Position numbers and translations under genes: made by a program. Shown in pieces: positions 36,400 to 47,894 of a stretch of DNA of 64,000 nt; positions within the stretch are counted from its first letter, which is position 1, and every line of letters begins with the position of its first letter. A model generated the notes under the pieces. That model ran no database searches. It was not told where the DNA came from and saw only the letters and a list, made by a program, of their open reading frames with translations. Location: the NCBI RefSeq assembly GCF_050948215.1, contig NC_135150.1:22981943-23045942 (forward strand), written 5' to 3'. Origin of the DNA: Halictus rubicundus (taxonomy: Eukaryota; Arthropoda; Insecta; Hymenoptera; Halictidae).

Positions 36400-38395
36400 T
36401 CCTTCTACTCTCCTAAATTTCGCCAACTTTTTGCTAATTTAGTGCTAATTTAGTTCGACAATATCCTGCGACTTACAGTAGGGGAAGCAATACAGTTGAA
36501 GCAATTTTTGATATGGGGAAATAGCGCGGGAGAACAGTAATTAACGAAATTGATAACGTTTATTCGGTATCTTGCTCGAGTGGAATGTCAAAGGACCGAA
36601 AAGGAGTATTTCCTGCGAGATTCGTTCCATGGGAATCTTGCTCCATCCAAGTTAAGGAGGGTTGAACAGGAAATCGATATTCCCACTCCTGACCGTCTAC
36701 AATGCCGATTGCCTGACAGGAAACGTCAAGTCAACAGTAACAACGTCGGTAATGTGCTTGCATCGAATCGCATTGTAGTAGAGGTAAAGGTAACTGATAA
36801 TGCAACCAAAAATCTCGTCCCTTAAACAAAAGTGATATCCGATCCGATGAAACCGAGTCATTGTTGCAAAGCAACAACAACGATATTCTACCAGAGTGAA
36901 CGATATTCTGAGAAAGTGTTTATATTTTACGAAAATAGATGTCCTAAAAGTCAATCATTTTATTAACATAATTCGAGGATAATTTCCATTCGAGAATTAG
37001 AATAGACACGAAATGGAAGAAACGAGATTCATTTCCAATTCGAATCAGCTTCTGTCCGGAATTCAATTAATCTATTTTACGAGGCACGTCTCCGTGACAC
37101 GAAGATATTGTTAGAATATGAGTACCGAACGTTTGACCTGGTCACTGACACGACGCTAATCCAGAATGACAAACCTAACCGCATTATGTGATATTCGACG
37201 GAGCCGTGATATTCCCGGCTATTTCGAAGCAGCTAATAAAGAATTAACGGAGAACTGTACGATTTTCGAATTTCACCATCTCGCCGTGTGTCATATTATT
37301 CGCGTAGGATCGCGCATAACGGGATTCAAGCCCATCTGTACATCACTGACGTCGATTAAGGTTAAATTAGATTTCCTGAACAGCTTTATTAAGGCAGTCA
37401 GACGCGTTATGATCGATATTCGTCACAGAGATGACTTTAACGACGTGCAATTGCGAAAATACCCTCGAAGTAGCTTCTCATGCCCCGTAATATCAATCTT
37501 AAAATTATGTGGTCTCCATTTGTAATTTTAAACAGACTCGATTCTGACGTATTGACAAGAAAGTTTCTGCAAGACTGGGGTCTGTAAAAATTACGGTTAT
37601 TCTGATTTCACGAGCTGGCGCGTACGCACAGTATATTGCATTCCCGTAATTGTAACGTTTCTGTGGGAAATCTAAATTACCATTTCGGTCGTTGAAACAG
37701 ATGCGTATTTGGCCTATTATCCCCCCTCCCTTTGCATCTTTCCTAGTCGCCATATCTCCGTGGCAGCTCGGCACGTAGGCACCTTTCGTGGGTCAATGTG
37801 GAAATCAAAGCCATCCCTGATCCAGCTTGGGTACTAACCGTTAGCTCGGTCGAACAACGTCCTAATCGATGTACTACTTTACCGAGATTCAACGCTCTAC
37901 TTTACCGGCGGCAAAGGGTAAAATTACCTACAGAATTTTGCGCGAAATTAAAAAAATAGAGAATACAGGATCAGAACGATGAACCCTGTGTGTACACCGT
38001 CCAAGGAGCCGACGCCCCCTTTTCAAGGCGAACAACTCTCATGAGAGATTACAACATTTTTCTTTAGAGACATCTCTGCCTCACCTACTTTTATTTTATT
38101 TTTCCAAGGTGAAACTAGCTTCGGTCTATCCGATTGATATTTTACGTGTTTGTTTAAATAGCAAACGGATAGAATATTGGTAAAGGATTAACTAACTTTC
38201 AACTAAGAATATTTGAAATAGTCTGATCAAATTCTAAATGTGATATCGTAAAGATTTTTGCACGTTGCTGCTATTTTCTTTGATTTCCAGAAATGTAATA
38301 ATAAAGAAACTTAAAACTACAATATTACAGAAAGAAAAGATCATGCATGTGGTATAGGGGGAAATACATTTTTATAGTCACTCACCATTGAAAAG
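36400..38395. other. Gene-less stretch adjoining Utx exon 3
   Basis: Two kilobases with no exon I can support on either strand. It is read as the first part of Utx intron 3, because the exon ends in a good donor (GTGAGTGAC) at 38395 and no sequence encoding the next conserved UTX segment is visible leftwards. Confidence 0.5.
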
Positions 38396-39417
38396 CATTG
38401 AAATGGTAGTAGACAAGCCCTTGTCCATATAAAAATGAGGCATCTTTCCAATAATCCCCTTTGAGGGAATAAAATTTTTGATATGCTGACATGGCTGAAG
38501 AGACAAAAGTAGAATATGTCGAAATCAACGTTGTAGCCAAAATAATATCAAATGTTTTGTACAAACGATTAATTACCTTTACTATAATCTTCTAAAAGTA
38601 AATGGAAATGTCCTAGTTTGCAGTATGTTTTAGGATCTATACTGATCCCTTTATCCTCTTCGTCTTCTTTTAGCTCATCGGGATTCATTTTCGTACTATC
38701 CGCTTTTCTCCGTTGCTTTTCAGCTTGCGCTTGAACCAACATCCTCTCTAGATATTTGATTGCACGGACAACTAAAGCTTTCTTCTTTGTTTGTTCCGGT
38801 GAATTCAGTTTCAAGAATCCAAACTGCCGACTGTGCTCCGACCAAACAAAAAGAACACACACGTACATTAGTCAATGCATTTTTTCGACTAGACTAAAGT
38901 ACTGCTCATATAAAGGAACTATTGTTTCGTTTACTTTTACTATAATCGTAACATATTTTAAGTGACACATTTTAGATTGTGTATCTGCAAACTAGGAAAC
39001 AACGAAATACATTCTGTATTTGACACGTAAATATTTTTATTTTTCTGTTTGGCGAAAGAAATTTTCATCTAAACGCTGGCATTCTCGAAGGAGGAGCGAC
39101 TTTTCAACGAATAAAATCATAAAAATACAACTATAAAACAACCGAATGTAGTACAATCGGACGCGTGGAAAGGATGTCAGTAGGTTGCACGCACGTCTAA
39201 ATAAACTGATCGAATTGCGCGCCTATTCTGTCAAATAGCTTTTTAGGTTATACGCCGTGTAGTACATGATAAAAACACGACGGACAAATGAAAGATTCTA
39301 GAACCAGCGCATGTATTTTGATTGAGAGCTTTGTTTACGTCAAGATCACCTGTCTAATTCAGATAGTATCTGTAATTCTTGAGGAGTCAGGTTGATATCG
39401 TCAGTCTCCTGGGCCAT
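38396..39417 (-). CDS. Utx: Lysine-specific histone demethylase UTX/KDM6A, first three coding exons
   Basis: N-terminal part of the H3K27 demethylase UTX, a JmjC enzyme that acts in the nucleus with the MLL3/4-type COMPASS complex. Three exons on the minus strand: 39417-39350 (ATG at 39417), 38830-38577 and 38494-38396, all with GT-AG junctions, joining in frame to 140 codons plus two bases. The N-terminus LTPQELQILSELDSRQFGF matches vertebrate UTX LTAEE...LDSRLFGF, and TPR sequence follows: CKLGHFHLLLEDYSKAMSAY, then GDYWKDASFLYGQGLVYYHF ending NAFQW. An insect-specific acidic/basic insert (about residues 55-85) separates the two parts. The JmjC domain and remaining TPRs are not in the window; the next exon would have to lie left of base 1 or be missed. 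The gene is head to head with FUNDC1. Confidence 0.93.
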
Positions 39418-40880
39418 TTTCGCACACGGTAAACAGATTCATTAGAAACAGGAGGGACACATGTTTGCACACAGAACAGGCCGCTTTGCACGAAAATCCG
39501 ATTGATTTCTTCAGTCCGCGCCCTAAACAACTCGTCACCTCATTAGGACGATAAGTTTTTAAAAGCGGCGATCAGGTTAAACCAGGATGGCGAATCACGC
39601 GACGGAAGCCCATTACAACCGCTTACATCGACTTGTAATTCCGGCACCGTAGAACAAGTCTTCCTGCCACGTCCCAAAATGGCGCGAGAAGTTCAATTTA
39701 TTACACTGAATTGAAACATTTAAATACGGAGATGAGTGTTGTTATAGGAAATATGAAGAATTGCGAGAAATATACCGAGTACAACACTCACCTCCATTTT
39801 AATACCTATCGAAGCCTATTAATAATGAATACAATTAATTTTCGATTTTAAAAAGACTATTCGACAAGGTGCGCGGACATCATGTAAATTTTCATTCGAA
39901 ATATGTACGGCCATTATCAATATTTAATACTTACAAGAAATATTGTTTGTAATACTTCTATCTTTATTTGTTTCTTCATAATAAAATATATAATCAACAA
40001 CTATGAATAAATGCCACATTACTCCAAACAATTGAATGAAGTGAATTTTGTAAGAAATTGTTTGTTTACTAGTATCATTAGCAATGCGTACAGTGTATAG
40101 CGAACATCGTTATTCGTAGTCTTATGCAACAATAACAAATTTTTACATGTTCTCACAATCCAACAGCAATCATTCTCTGATCATTCTTTGTCCACGGTTC
40201 AGCAGTAGTTCCGTTAGCGTGACGTCTTTACGTTCTTTAAACTGAAAACGGTTTGTTCGAAGATACCGGAGACGTAGAACTGTCAGATCAGTTCGCGAGC
40301 ACAAAGCCATTAGTTTTATTGAAATACTTCGGTGATTTAAAGATTAGGTGAGCTTTATACGTGTAAATACTAACTATTATGAGACATTACATAATTTATT
40401 AACACGACTGAACTTTAATATGGCTAAACTGCACAAGGATACCCTACGGTCAAGAGCAACAAAATTGTTGAAACGGTAGCCGATTTTCGTTTCTCGACTT
40501 TTTTCCGAAAAACCATTATTCTTGTTTGGCGAATGACGCGCATAATTCTGGGCCGTAAGCAGTCGACCTCCAAATATCAGATTTATGCGATAGAACACCG
40601 TACTACCGCAAATTCTTGGCAATGTAATCATCGATATATTTTCGTTCTGACGAATACCTCTGAAGAATGACTTCCTGACACTTTGTTATTTAAAGACGCA
40701 AAAATGGCGTTTTGCTTTTATTCTTTTCGCAGTAACTCGTGACAGAAAGAATAATGTGTGACAATATTAGAAGATTTGAAAAAATGCATGAACCAAAGAA
40801 TTGATATAGTTTCCTACTTGATTAAAGATCTTTTGTTTCATACAAAGAATTAAGAGTAGTACTCTATTTTCAGTCTTAAG
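39418..40880. promoter_or_regulatory. Divergent Utx / FUNDC1 intergenic region
   Basis: The start codons are 1.46 kb apart on opposite strands. A likely FUNDC1 leader exon ends at 40347 (TTAG then GTGAGC) and joins acceptor TTTTCAG at 40871-40873, seven bases before the ATG, so the leader would contain an intron of about 526 bp. TGACGTCT near 40220 is a CRE-like site. The Utx leader is probably the CpG-containing DNA just right of 39417. The remainder is noncoding; the minus open frame at 40377-40631 has no similarity. Transcription starts are inferred, not seen. Confidence 0.4.
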
Positions 40881-42344
40881 ATGAATCGTCCTGTATCTAA
40901 GAAAAGCAAAGATGATGCGAACAAAGAGGAGATTAATATAAATATTTGTGATGAAACAAAGAGCATGATTGAAAAAATTTTGGGGGATGTTAGCAAAACG
41001 TCCGCCACCAAACAGATTATTATTGGCACAACGTCAGGATGGTAAGAACTTTGTATATATAAATGAATTAAACATATTTTTTCACATAAATCTTTTGTTC
41101 TAATATAATATGAATAAATGTAATATAAAATGTTGATGTATCTGATAAAATTCATTCAGTTTTATCTCATAATTCCATATAGGGTGACTGGCTTTATGAC
41201 AATGAAAGTTGGGAAAATGGCTGCTCTGGCATTTGGCGGTGGCATTATAATGTTGCAAGTAGCAGCCCACCAAGGGTATATAAGAATTAACTGGGATAAG
41301 ATACAGAAAAAGGCTGAGAAAATAACAGACAAGGTAGAAGAAACAGTTACCGGCGAAGGACCTAAATTATTGGACAAGGTAAATTCACAAGTATCATTGC
41401 CTTTATCATTTTAGCTTTTGTGACTGGCAGACTAATATTTCTAACAAACTATTTACATTATTTATAGGTAGGGAGATGGTGTAGGCTCAATACAATTGTG
41501 GCAACCAGTTTTATTGGTGGTTTCATAATTGGTTTAGCATCCTGAATGAAAATACGCTTGATTTTTTATTAAAATACAAGTAAACAGCGTATATATATAT
41601 TACTTTTTATAATATCAGCATTGTATACTAGTTATGACTTTTGTTTCTGCTGATGCTTGAATAGAGAAGATAAAGTAGTTATCCATTGCATTGACAAGAC
41701 TATTTAAATCTTCAGCAACGAATATAGTGTTCCATTTTTCATATACATATATGTAATATATAAGCTTACTGCGATATAAACTATTGTGGTATGATGTTTG
41801 ATGTACATGTGATTAAAACCTAATGCTTCCTAAAAAATTGGACACATGCATTCAGAAAATTGTATATATTTTATGTCGGAAACACTTAGTTGTTATGTGT
41901 AACATGTATATACAAATTTATGCACTGCTTTTTCTAAAACAATGTTTTGAAACAAATTACAGTATTGTAAGAAGATCTAAGTTATATCTTAAAATAAACA
42001 AAACAATGTAAAGTTTACCTACATTTTTTATTTTCATCTTATGGAATTTATTTGGCAGTCCTTTGTGTAAATTTGTATGGAATACTAACAAAACATTTAC
42101 ACAATACCATGTAAATCGTAGTGGTAGATAGTCTATTTAGTAAAAGAATTTATTGTTTCAGGTCGAGAGATACGTTGATAAAAAGTTAGATAAGGCTGAA
42201 CAATTGTTGAAAAACGGGGAGTCTCGTACACGACGTTGGTACCATTCTGTTACTGGCGACACTACATTCAAACCTAAAGAATTCCATTTTTTCATCACGT
42301 CCTTTGTAGCCGGTTTAGCAATTGGCCTGGCTACTGGAAATTAG
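40881..42344 (+). CDS. FUNDC1: FUN14 domain protein (FUNDC1-like), long isoform
   Basis: Mitochondrial outer-membrane protein of the FUN14 family; vertebrate FUNDC1 is a hypoxia-linked mitophagy receptor. Exons 40881-41041, 41183-41378 and 42162-42344 give 179 residues. Residues 46-95 hold the FUN14 core: IIIGTTSGWVTGF, KVGKMAALAFGGGIIMLQVA, then HQGYIRINWDKI, closely matching human FUNDC1 GWCAGFLFQKVGKLAAT...SGYVQIDW. A charged helix follows and the C-terminus ends in a glycine-zipper membrane segment FVAGLAIGLATGN. The N-terminus (about 45 residues) is short and lacks an aromatic-x-x-Leu/Ile/Val LIR-like motif such as YEVL of human FUNDC1. AATAAA at 43200-43205 is a plausible poly(A) signal for this form. 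A second last exon at 41468-41545 gives a short isoform. Confidence 0.92.
41468..41545 (+). CDS. FUNDC1: FUNDC1 alternative last exon (short isoform)
   Basis: Preceded by TTTATAG acceptor, phase 0, and opening VGRWCRLNTIVATSFIGGFI, then IGLAS and a TGA stop. Joined after the exon ending at 41378 (LLDK) it gives a 144-residue protein whose end matches the human FUNDC1 C-terminus (...SSGFVGGFLLGLAS). ATTAAA 29 bases after the stop and AATAAA at 41993-41998 could end this transcript before the long-form exon at 42162. Because both candidate exons start in phase 0, encode the same kind of glycine-zipper segment and each carries a stop, they are mutually exclusive alternatives. Confidence 0.8.
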   Translation, partial: VGRWCRLNTIVATSFIGGFIIGLAS

Positions 42345-43466
42345 GTTTATAAACGCTGCACTCTGAATGCAAGTAAGAAAGCGATGTGCTCATCCGAAAA
42401 GTTATATTAACGTTCAAAAACTCGATAACACGGTGAACAATCAATTCACATCGTCGATAGCAGAGGAAACAAATGAAAGTTGCGACATACATACTTCCTT
42501 CGTACTTCAAGTTGTGATAACTTTTTTTTATCTGTTAGCATAAATTTTTTTGTCGACTTAAATATAAATGCTGCTAAAAAACATAAAAACTGAATAGCAA
42601 AATATTTTTGCGTTTGAAACTCAACATGAACTTTTTACGATTTATAAAGCTTCATGAATCAAAAACTACTGATACAATACAAACTATTATTCACACAAGT
42701 GTTCATTAGTACACAAAGACTATAGCACGATACGTCTCCCACTAGATGATTACGAAGTTTGTACTCGTTCAGAATGCAGCAAACACAGAAAGGCAGTCAT
42801 GTTTAGTCATCATCTTTTAATGCAATCATTATACCTACAGTAGTCATTTGAAAAAAGACAGGCGAAATAATTATTTTTTTTTTGTATTATGCTCTTGTGT
42901 TTCAACGTTATTTTTTTAAATAGTATTGAATTACAAAAAACTATTTTAAGCTATATTTTTTGGAAAGTTTTGTACTAATAATACAAATTGCGTATGTACA
43001 TTAAACGAAAACATAATGTCATTAAATGACACTATAGGTTTTTTCCATAAGTAATGTGTTCTTAGTCTCACATGGACATATGCTTAAGTTATATGTTTTT
43101 CTTGATGAGGTAGATGACATTTTTTGAAAAGTGTAATTTCGTTCAGAGAGAATCTCTTTTTAATTTTACATGTATGCTATTGCATAAAATATTGTAATGA
43201 ATAAAGTGCAACATGTAATACTGCCACATTATTAATATGTGGATTTGTAGATATTATGTATAACAGGATGTCTGTTATGTACAGGGCATAGTTATAAATA
43301 ACTCCAAAAGTAACTAACTATTGCTTATTACTAAACAAAATATCCATAACATACATTCTAGAACGTATTAAGTGAACAAAGATTCCAATGATGTAGAAAA
43401 ATAAATTACAATAAAATTGTGACATCATATAAAATAGTCATTACTCGGTATTATTCAATTGTTCTA
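42345..43466 (+). other. FUNDC1 3' UTR and tail-to-tail gap with INTS9
   Basis: AT-rich DNA between the FUNDC1 long-form stop and the INTS9 stop codon. AATAAA at 43200-43205 (plus) would give an 860-base 3' UTR; another AATAAA lies near 43403. No further gene seen. Confidence 0.5.
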
Positions 43467-46400
43467 TTAAAATCGTTTTAGGCACTGCATTATAATGACT
43501 CTTAATCGCCTTCTAATCTTCTGATCACCATTACAAAATATATGTGTCGAGTTATCCCCTATTTGAATTAAAGTATCTTCGTCTTGCTAGAAATATAAAT
43601 GTATTCATGAATATATGTAAGCTAACTACTCTATTAAAATTAATGTAAACATTTCTTACCAAATGAATACTGGTAGCAGTCGGACTATGCTGTAACTTGG
43701 CTCCCTGGATGCCTTCTTGATTGAGTTTCTGAAGTAATTCTTGCGGGTCCACGATACCGTATTCATGTTTCCTTTCCTTTAGAACCTCTTCCTTGATCGG
43801 AGCAGGTGAGCCCGACGAGGCTTTACGCTTTCCAGCTGGTCTGTCTTCAATACTCTATAAACGATTTTTATTTTTTGATCATGATATACTATGTATATTT
43901 ATATTTTATAAACGCTACAGCTGTGCGAGAGCCCGATGGCCGGGACGAGTTGGGTTCTCGAATATGCTCGAGAATCCTGATATATTCGAAAATCCCAACA
44001 TTTTCGAGAATCCGTCCCGATCCCGAATAAAATTCTCGACCCGTCCCGCCTCGTAATTTTCGGGTTCTCGCACACCTCTAATAAATACCTTTATCGTGTA
44101 CACGTTGTCTTTAACTTCCAATTCGCCAGTAATAGATGCGAGACTCAAGCCAGGTCGAATTTCACTTGGAACTATATTTCCAGCCAATTCAGGTTCGATA
44201 AAAACTCGTCCCTTTTTCCTCTTTAAAGGTAATTTAATCACTTCGCCTCGTTTGAAGGTAATTAAAGGTTTCTCCTTAAACAAATGTATCAATCAAGAGT
44301 CAATACCCGAAGCAATGTATAAAGTAAGTACAGTAAAAATTCTACTGAAGTCACTCTTTTGGTTCTTTTTCAGTGACTTCTGTAGGGAACGTCGGAGGTA
44401 CTCGCCGGCGTCGCGTTTGAAATACGATGTTGTACGGAGGTGCTGACAGCGAAACTCGAGAACCGTCGCGGTCACCACATTGTCGGGTATATCGGTGTGA
44501 GACCCGAAGACCACTACTAATCCAATTACAAAACTTCTTTATTTTTCGTTATATTTTTATGAAACTTTTACCAACATATTCGTGGCATTTTTCTGATTAA
44601 AATGATACCAAATATGATATAATTCCGATGTTATTTACTTGTGTAACAAGCGATAAAAGTTTCGAACGCAGAGGAGGACAGCGTATGGGAAAGAAAGAGA
44701 CGCAGAGAGTCGAAGCGTTCGGAAAAGATCAAAGACTGGCGTGAGCGCAGGCTTTTAAATGAAAAATTTAACTTTTTTATTATTAATTATTTTTTTATGA
44801 GAATTTCACCAATATATTTGTGGCATTATTCTGGTTAAAATGATACCAAACGCGATATAATTTGGATCACATTTACACTAATTTTCCGTCAATGTAATTG
44901 TTATGGAAAGTAACTTTCATCGTTCATTATACAGGTAAATATTATCGGAATTATGTCATATTTGGTTTCATTTTCATTACAAAAATGCCACGAACATCCT
45001 GGTGTGAGTCTCATAAAAAAAAAATTAATGATAAAAATAAAGTTAAATAAAGTTTTAATTTGAAGGCCTGAGCTCACGCGAGCTTTGATCTCTGCCGGCG
45101 GCCGCGACTCTCTGCGTCTCTTTCTTTCCCATACGCTGTCCTCCTCTGCGTTCGAAACTTTCATCGCTTGTTACACAAGTAAATAACATCGGAATTATAT
45201 AATATTTGGTATCATTTTAATCAGAAAAATGCCACGAATATGTTGGTAAAAGTTTCATAAAAAAATAATGAAAAATAAAGAAGTTTTGTAATTGGATTAG
45301 TAGTGGTCTTCGGGTCTCACACCGATATACCCGACAATGTGGTGACCGCGACACGACGGTTCTTGAGTGGTATGAGGTGTTCGAGTGTCATAAGTAGGGA
45401 ACGTCGGCAGTGACTTCAGTAGAATTTTTACTGTACTAAGATAGTTGTACTGAAACACACAAACTTACTCCAACTGGTTCGATTACAAGATCTGTCCTAT
45501 GCGGTGCTGTTATAGGTGGTTGCGTATAGCACTCAGGTATCACCAAATGTTCTGGTTTTAAATCTCTAATTAATTTATTAGCCTGAGTAAAATTAAGGGA
45601 TGTGTCTATCGGACAATGTACTGCCTTCATAGCTAAAGGCTGGAATGGTGCTAGTGCATCCAGATACGGAAAATCTGGTTCTGAGATAATCATTAAATAA
45701 TTTATAATACATCAAATATTAAGTAACATGTAACATGTAAGTAACGTGTAATATATTATGAAAGGTATACCTGTAAAAATTATTGTATGCAGTGGATTAT
45801 TACTCCACAACTGAACAAAATGGACTGCATCTCCAAATCTAAGACTAGGATGGCCGCAGAAGACAACACAAGGTTGTCTATAATCAGAACTAAAGCCCTC
45901 TGCATACGTGGATGTAAAATGTTTTAATCTAGCATTTTTAACAAGAAATGCATGAGGAAACGGTTCTTCAGGAAGATAAACTTTGTTTTGTTTATTTGTC
46001 GACAGCCTAAAATAAAATTAAAAATAAATAATGTAGACATCTGTGGTATCCTTAATAGGATATGATATCTGAAACATACCATTCAGCTAATATATTTGAG
46101 TATGCTAAAGAAGATTCAGCTACTGGTGATATAAAGAATAAAGGGACTTGTGAAAATCCCGACTTATCCAGGTGGGTACTGAGGCATTCAAATAAATCAT
46201 ACACAACACCAGAAGGGTAACAGGGTATCAGTACGCATCCGCCAGCTCTCAATGTCATTGCTGAAACATTATATTCAGTAGGAATACAAATTGCTCATCA
46301 AGTAGACTGTAAATTTTATGCATTTATGATAATCATTAATATGTCTAATACAAAATTGAAAAGACATTAGATGGATTTGAAGATATTCAAACACATTGTT

Positions 46401-47894
46401 TACGACTTTTTAAGGTTATTAAGAGAGAAAATATCATTTTATTTAACTCCAGTCTCTTACAATAGACTTTGCGGAAAAATCCGCAATCTACTCATAAGAA
46501 TCAGACTTCTGTTACGTACCAACAGTCATACAAAGTTCCCCAAGCATAGTATCTGGATTAGCAGTAGGCGTTTGAGTTAAGCCTGTTAATATTAATAAGT
46601 TGGCATGTTTTAACGTAGCCTGCTCCATAGGTCGTGGATGAGTTGTCAATGTTGATGACCCACTTACAAATGCGACTTTTTCATGATCGCAGGATATTAA
46701 CCAGTTACTACTACCCAAACAGTATCCAGAACTTATAGGGGTAACTGTTAATGCACCATATATATCCTGTAAAGACTTGATAAATATCTGTCTGAAGTTA
46801 ATCATCTTATTCTATTTACTTACTAATTTCTGATCATATCCAACTGTTTGGATGTACGATAAAGCATTATTAACTGCTGCCATCGAGTACACGTGTTTCC
46901 AAGATTTTGGTTTAAGAGCATCAGCTAATGGAGGAGGCAAAACATGTAACATTTCCTTCCAATGTTTAGCTAACGTTGCTCTAGGTGTTTGTTCAATAAA
47001 TTCTACTAATTCTTCCATGAAAAATCGTCCAATTTGTAGCGTTGGTTCTGTGGCATATACAATGCCTTTAAAACCAGTGTCCTCTGTTATAAATGGTAGA
47101 GCCAACATGCAGGTATAGTTTGATATCAAGATAGCATCAATTTCTGAAAAATCTATGATTTTCTCCAGTGGTGGAGAAAATTCGGGTGTTGAGTCTACGA
47201 ATACTCTACCGCAACATTCTTTTAACTCCTAAAAATTAAATGGTCAAATCTTATTAAAGATGTTTCACTTTTGTTAATTAATACTGGGTTTATGGGATGC
47301 ATCAAAATGACGCATTCTAATATTTTTAATTTACAATTATTGAGATTGTAAAAATGCATCGATGAGGAATTATTGTACAAATTTATTTCTTTGGAATAAA
47401 TTATAAAAAAATGGCTAAAAATTTGGATAGACACATTCTTGTTATTTTTATGACGTAATGAAAAACTGTCACTTTTAGTGCCCCGTAAACCTAGTGTTAA
47501 AATATGTAAATATTCAAACCCCTTCTATTTGCCAGTCTTGATGATTATCACGAGGAAGCCAGGATGATAAAGAATTGAATTTGGAACTAGGAACCAAAGG
47601 CATTGGCATAAAATGTAATACGGACTGCATATTCAAGCCGCAGTCCAACATTAATGTAATACCCTTGAAACTTAACACCAAACATGGTTTTGTCGGTTCA
47701 CTCGATAAACAGTACTGTCAAAGAAAGAAATTCTCGTAAAAAGCAACTATCATAAACAATACCGGCAATAGAGATTAATAATATTTATATTCGTTAAGGT
47801 TATAATAAGGAGCATAACTGAAAGTATTTTATATTTCATATTATATATAATTGACGTATTAAATTATTATGATAATCGTATTTACCAATTTCAT
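43467..47894 (-). CDS. INTS9: Integrator complex subunit 9
   Basis: Subunit of the nuclear Integrator complex; with INTS11 it forms the cleavage heterodimer that trims snRNA 3' ends and attenuates nascent mRNAs. Ten exons on the minus strand: 47894-47886 (only MKL), 47714-47520, 47228-46824, 46766-46520, 46260-46080, 46006-45771, 45680-45469, 44274-44089, 43854-43660, 43586-43467. All junctions are GT-AG and the model gives 661 residues, against 658 in human. The start MKL-YCLSSEPTKPC matches human MKLYCLSG. The metallo-beta-lactamase/beta-CASP core runs through exons 3-6 (ATEPTLQIGRFFMEELVEFI, SSGYCLGSSNWLI, GHPSLRFGDAVHF). As in other INTS9 proteins, the catalytic HxHxDH motif is replaced (ILISNYTCM), so it is an inactive partner subunit. 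The C-terminal INTS11-binding part is intact to LKRF. Introns 2, 4, 7 and 8 carry mobile elements. Confidence 0.96.
43916..44080. mobile_element. hAT-like MITE in INTS9 intron 8
   Basis: 165 bp with inverted ends TACAGCTGTGCGAGAGCCCG and TAGAGGTGTGCGAGAACCCG; the interior is rich in CTCGA/TCGAG and CCCGA words. Flanking 8-mers ATAAACGC (43908-43915) and ATAAATAC (44081-44088) are a decayed target duplication. On the minus strand the right copy is GTATTTAT, which is exactly the splice donor of intron 8. Confidence 0.75.
44327..45437. mobile_element. Composite foldback element in INTS9 intron 7
   Basis: A perfect 29-bp inverted repeat bounds the insertion (44327-44355 and 45409-45437), including CAGTAAAAATTCTACTGAAG next to TA, which suggests Tc1/mariner-type ends. 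Inside, a unit of about 190 bp (TATATCGGTGTGAGACCCGA ... TGGCATTTTTCTGATTAAAA ... ACTTGTGTAACAAGCG) occurs as two copies in plus orientation (about 44480-44700 and 44765-44900) and two in minus (about 44930-45060 and 45080-45340), so the whole 1.1 kb is a giant palindrome. Solo relatives lie at 53108-53255 and 28993-29145. No coding capacity. Confidence 0.85.
46303..46490. mobile_element. hAT-like MITE in INTS9 intron 4
   Basis: 188 bp from TAGACTGTAAATTTTATGC to, read inwards, TAGATTGCGGATTTTTCCGC. The ends match the TAGACTGCGGAT family of the 11255-12372 element. Flanks CTCATCAAG and CTCATAAG look like an imperfect target duplication. Confidence 0.65.
47278..47499. mobile_element. piggyBac-like 225-bp MITE, copy G, in INTS9 intron 2
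   Basis: TTAA at 47278-47281 and 47496-47499; the right end read inwards is TTAACACTAGGTTTACGGGG, the left TTAATACTGGGTTTATGGGA. The hairpin ATGC-ATCAAAATGAC-GCAT lies inside the left end and CACTTTTAGTG inside the right end. Same family as copies at 27132 and 33545. Confidence 0.8.

Noticed and set aside
44393..45164. Open frames inside INTS9 intron 7 as a separate gene
   Set aside because: They are within the palindromic foldback repeat and read the same unit in both orientations.
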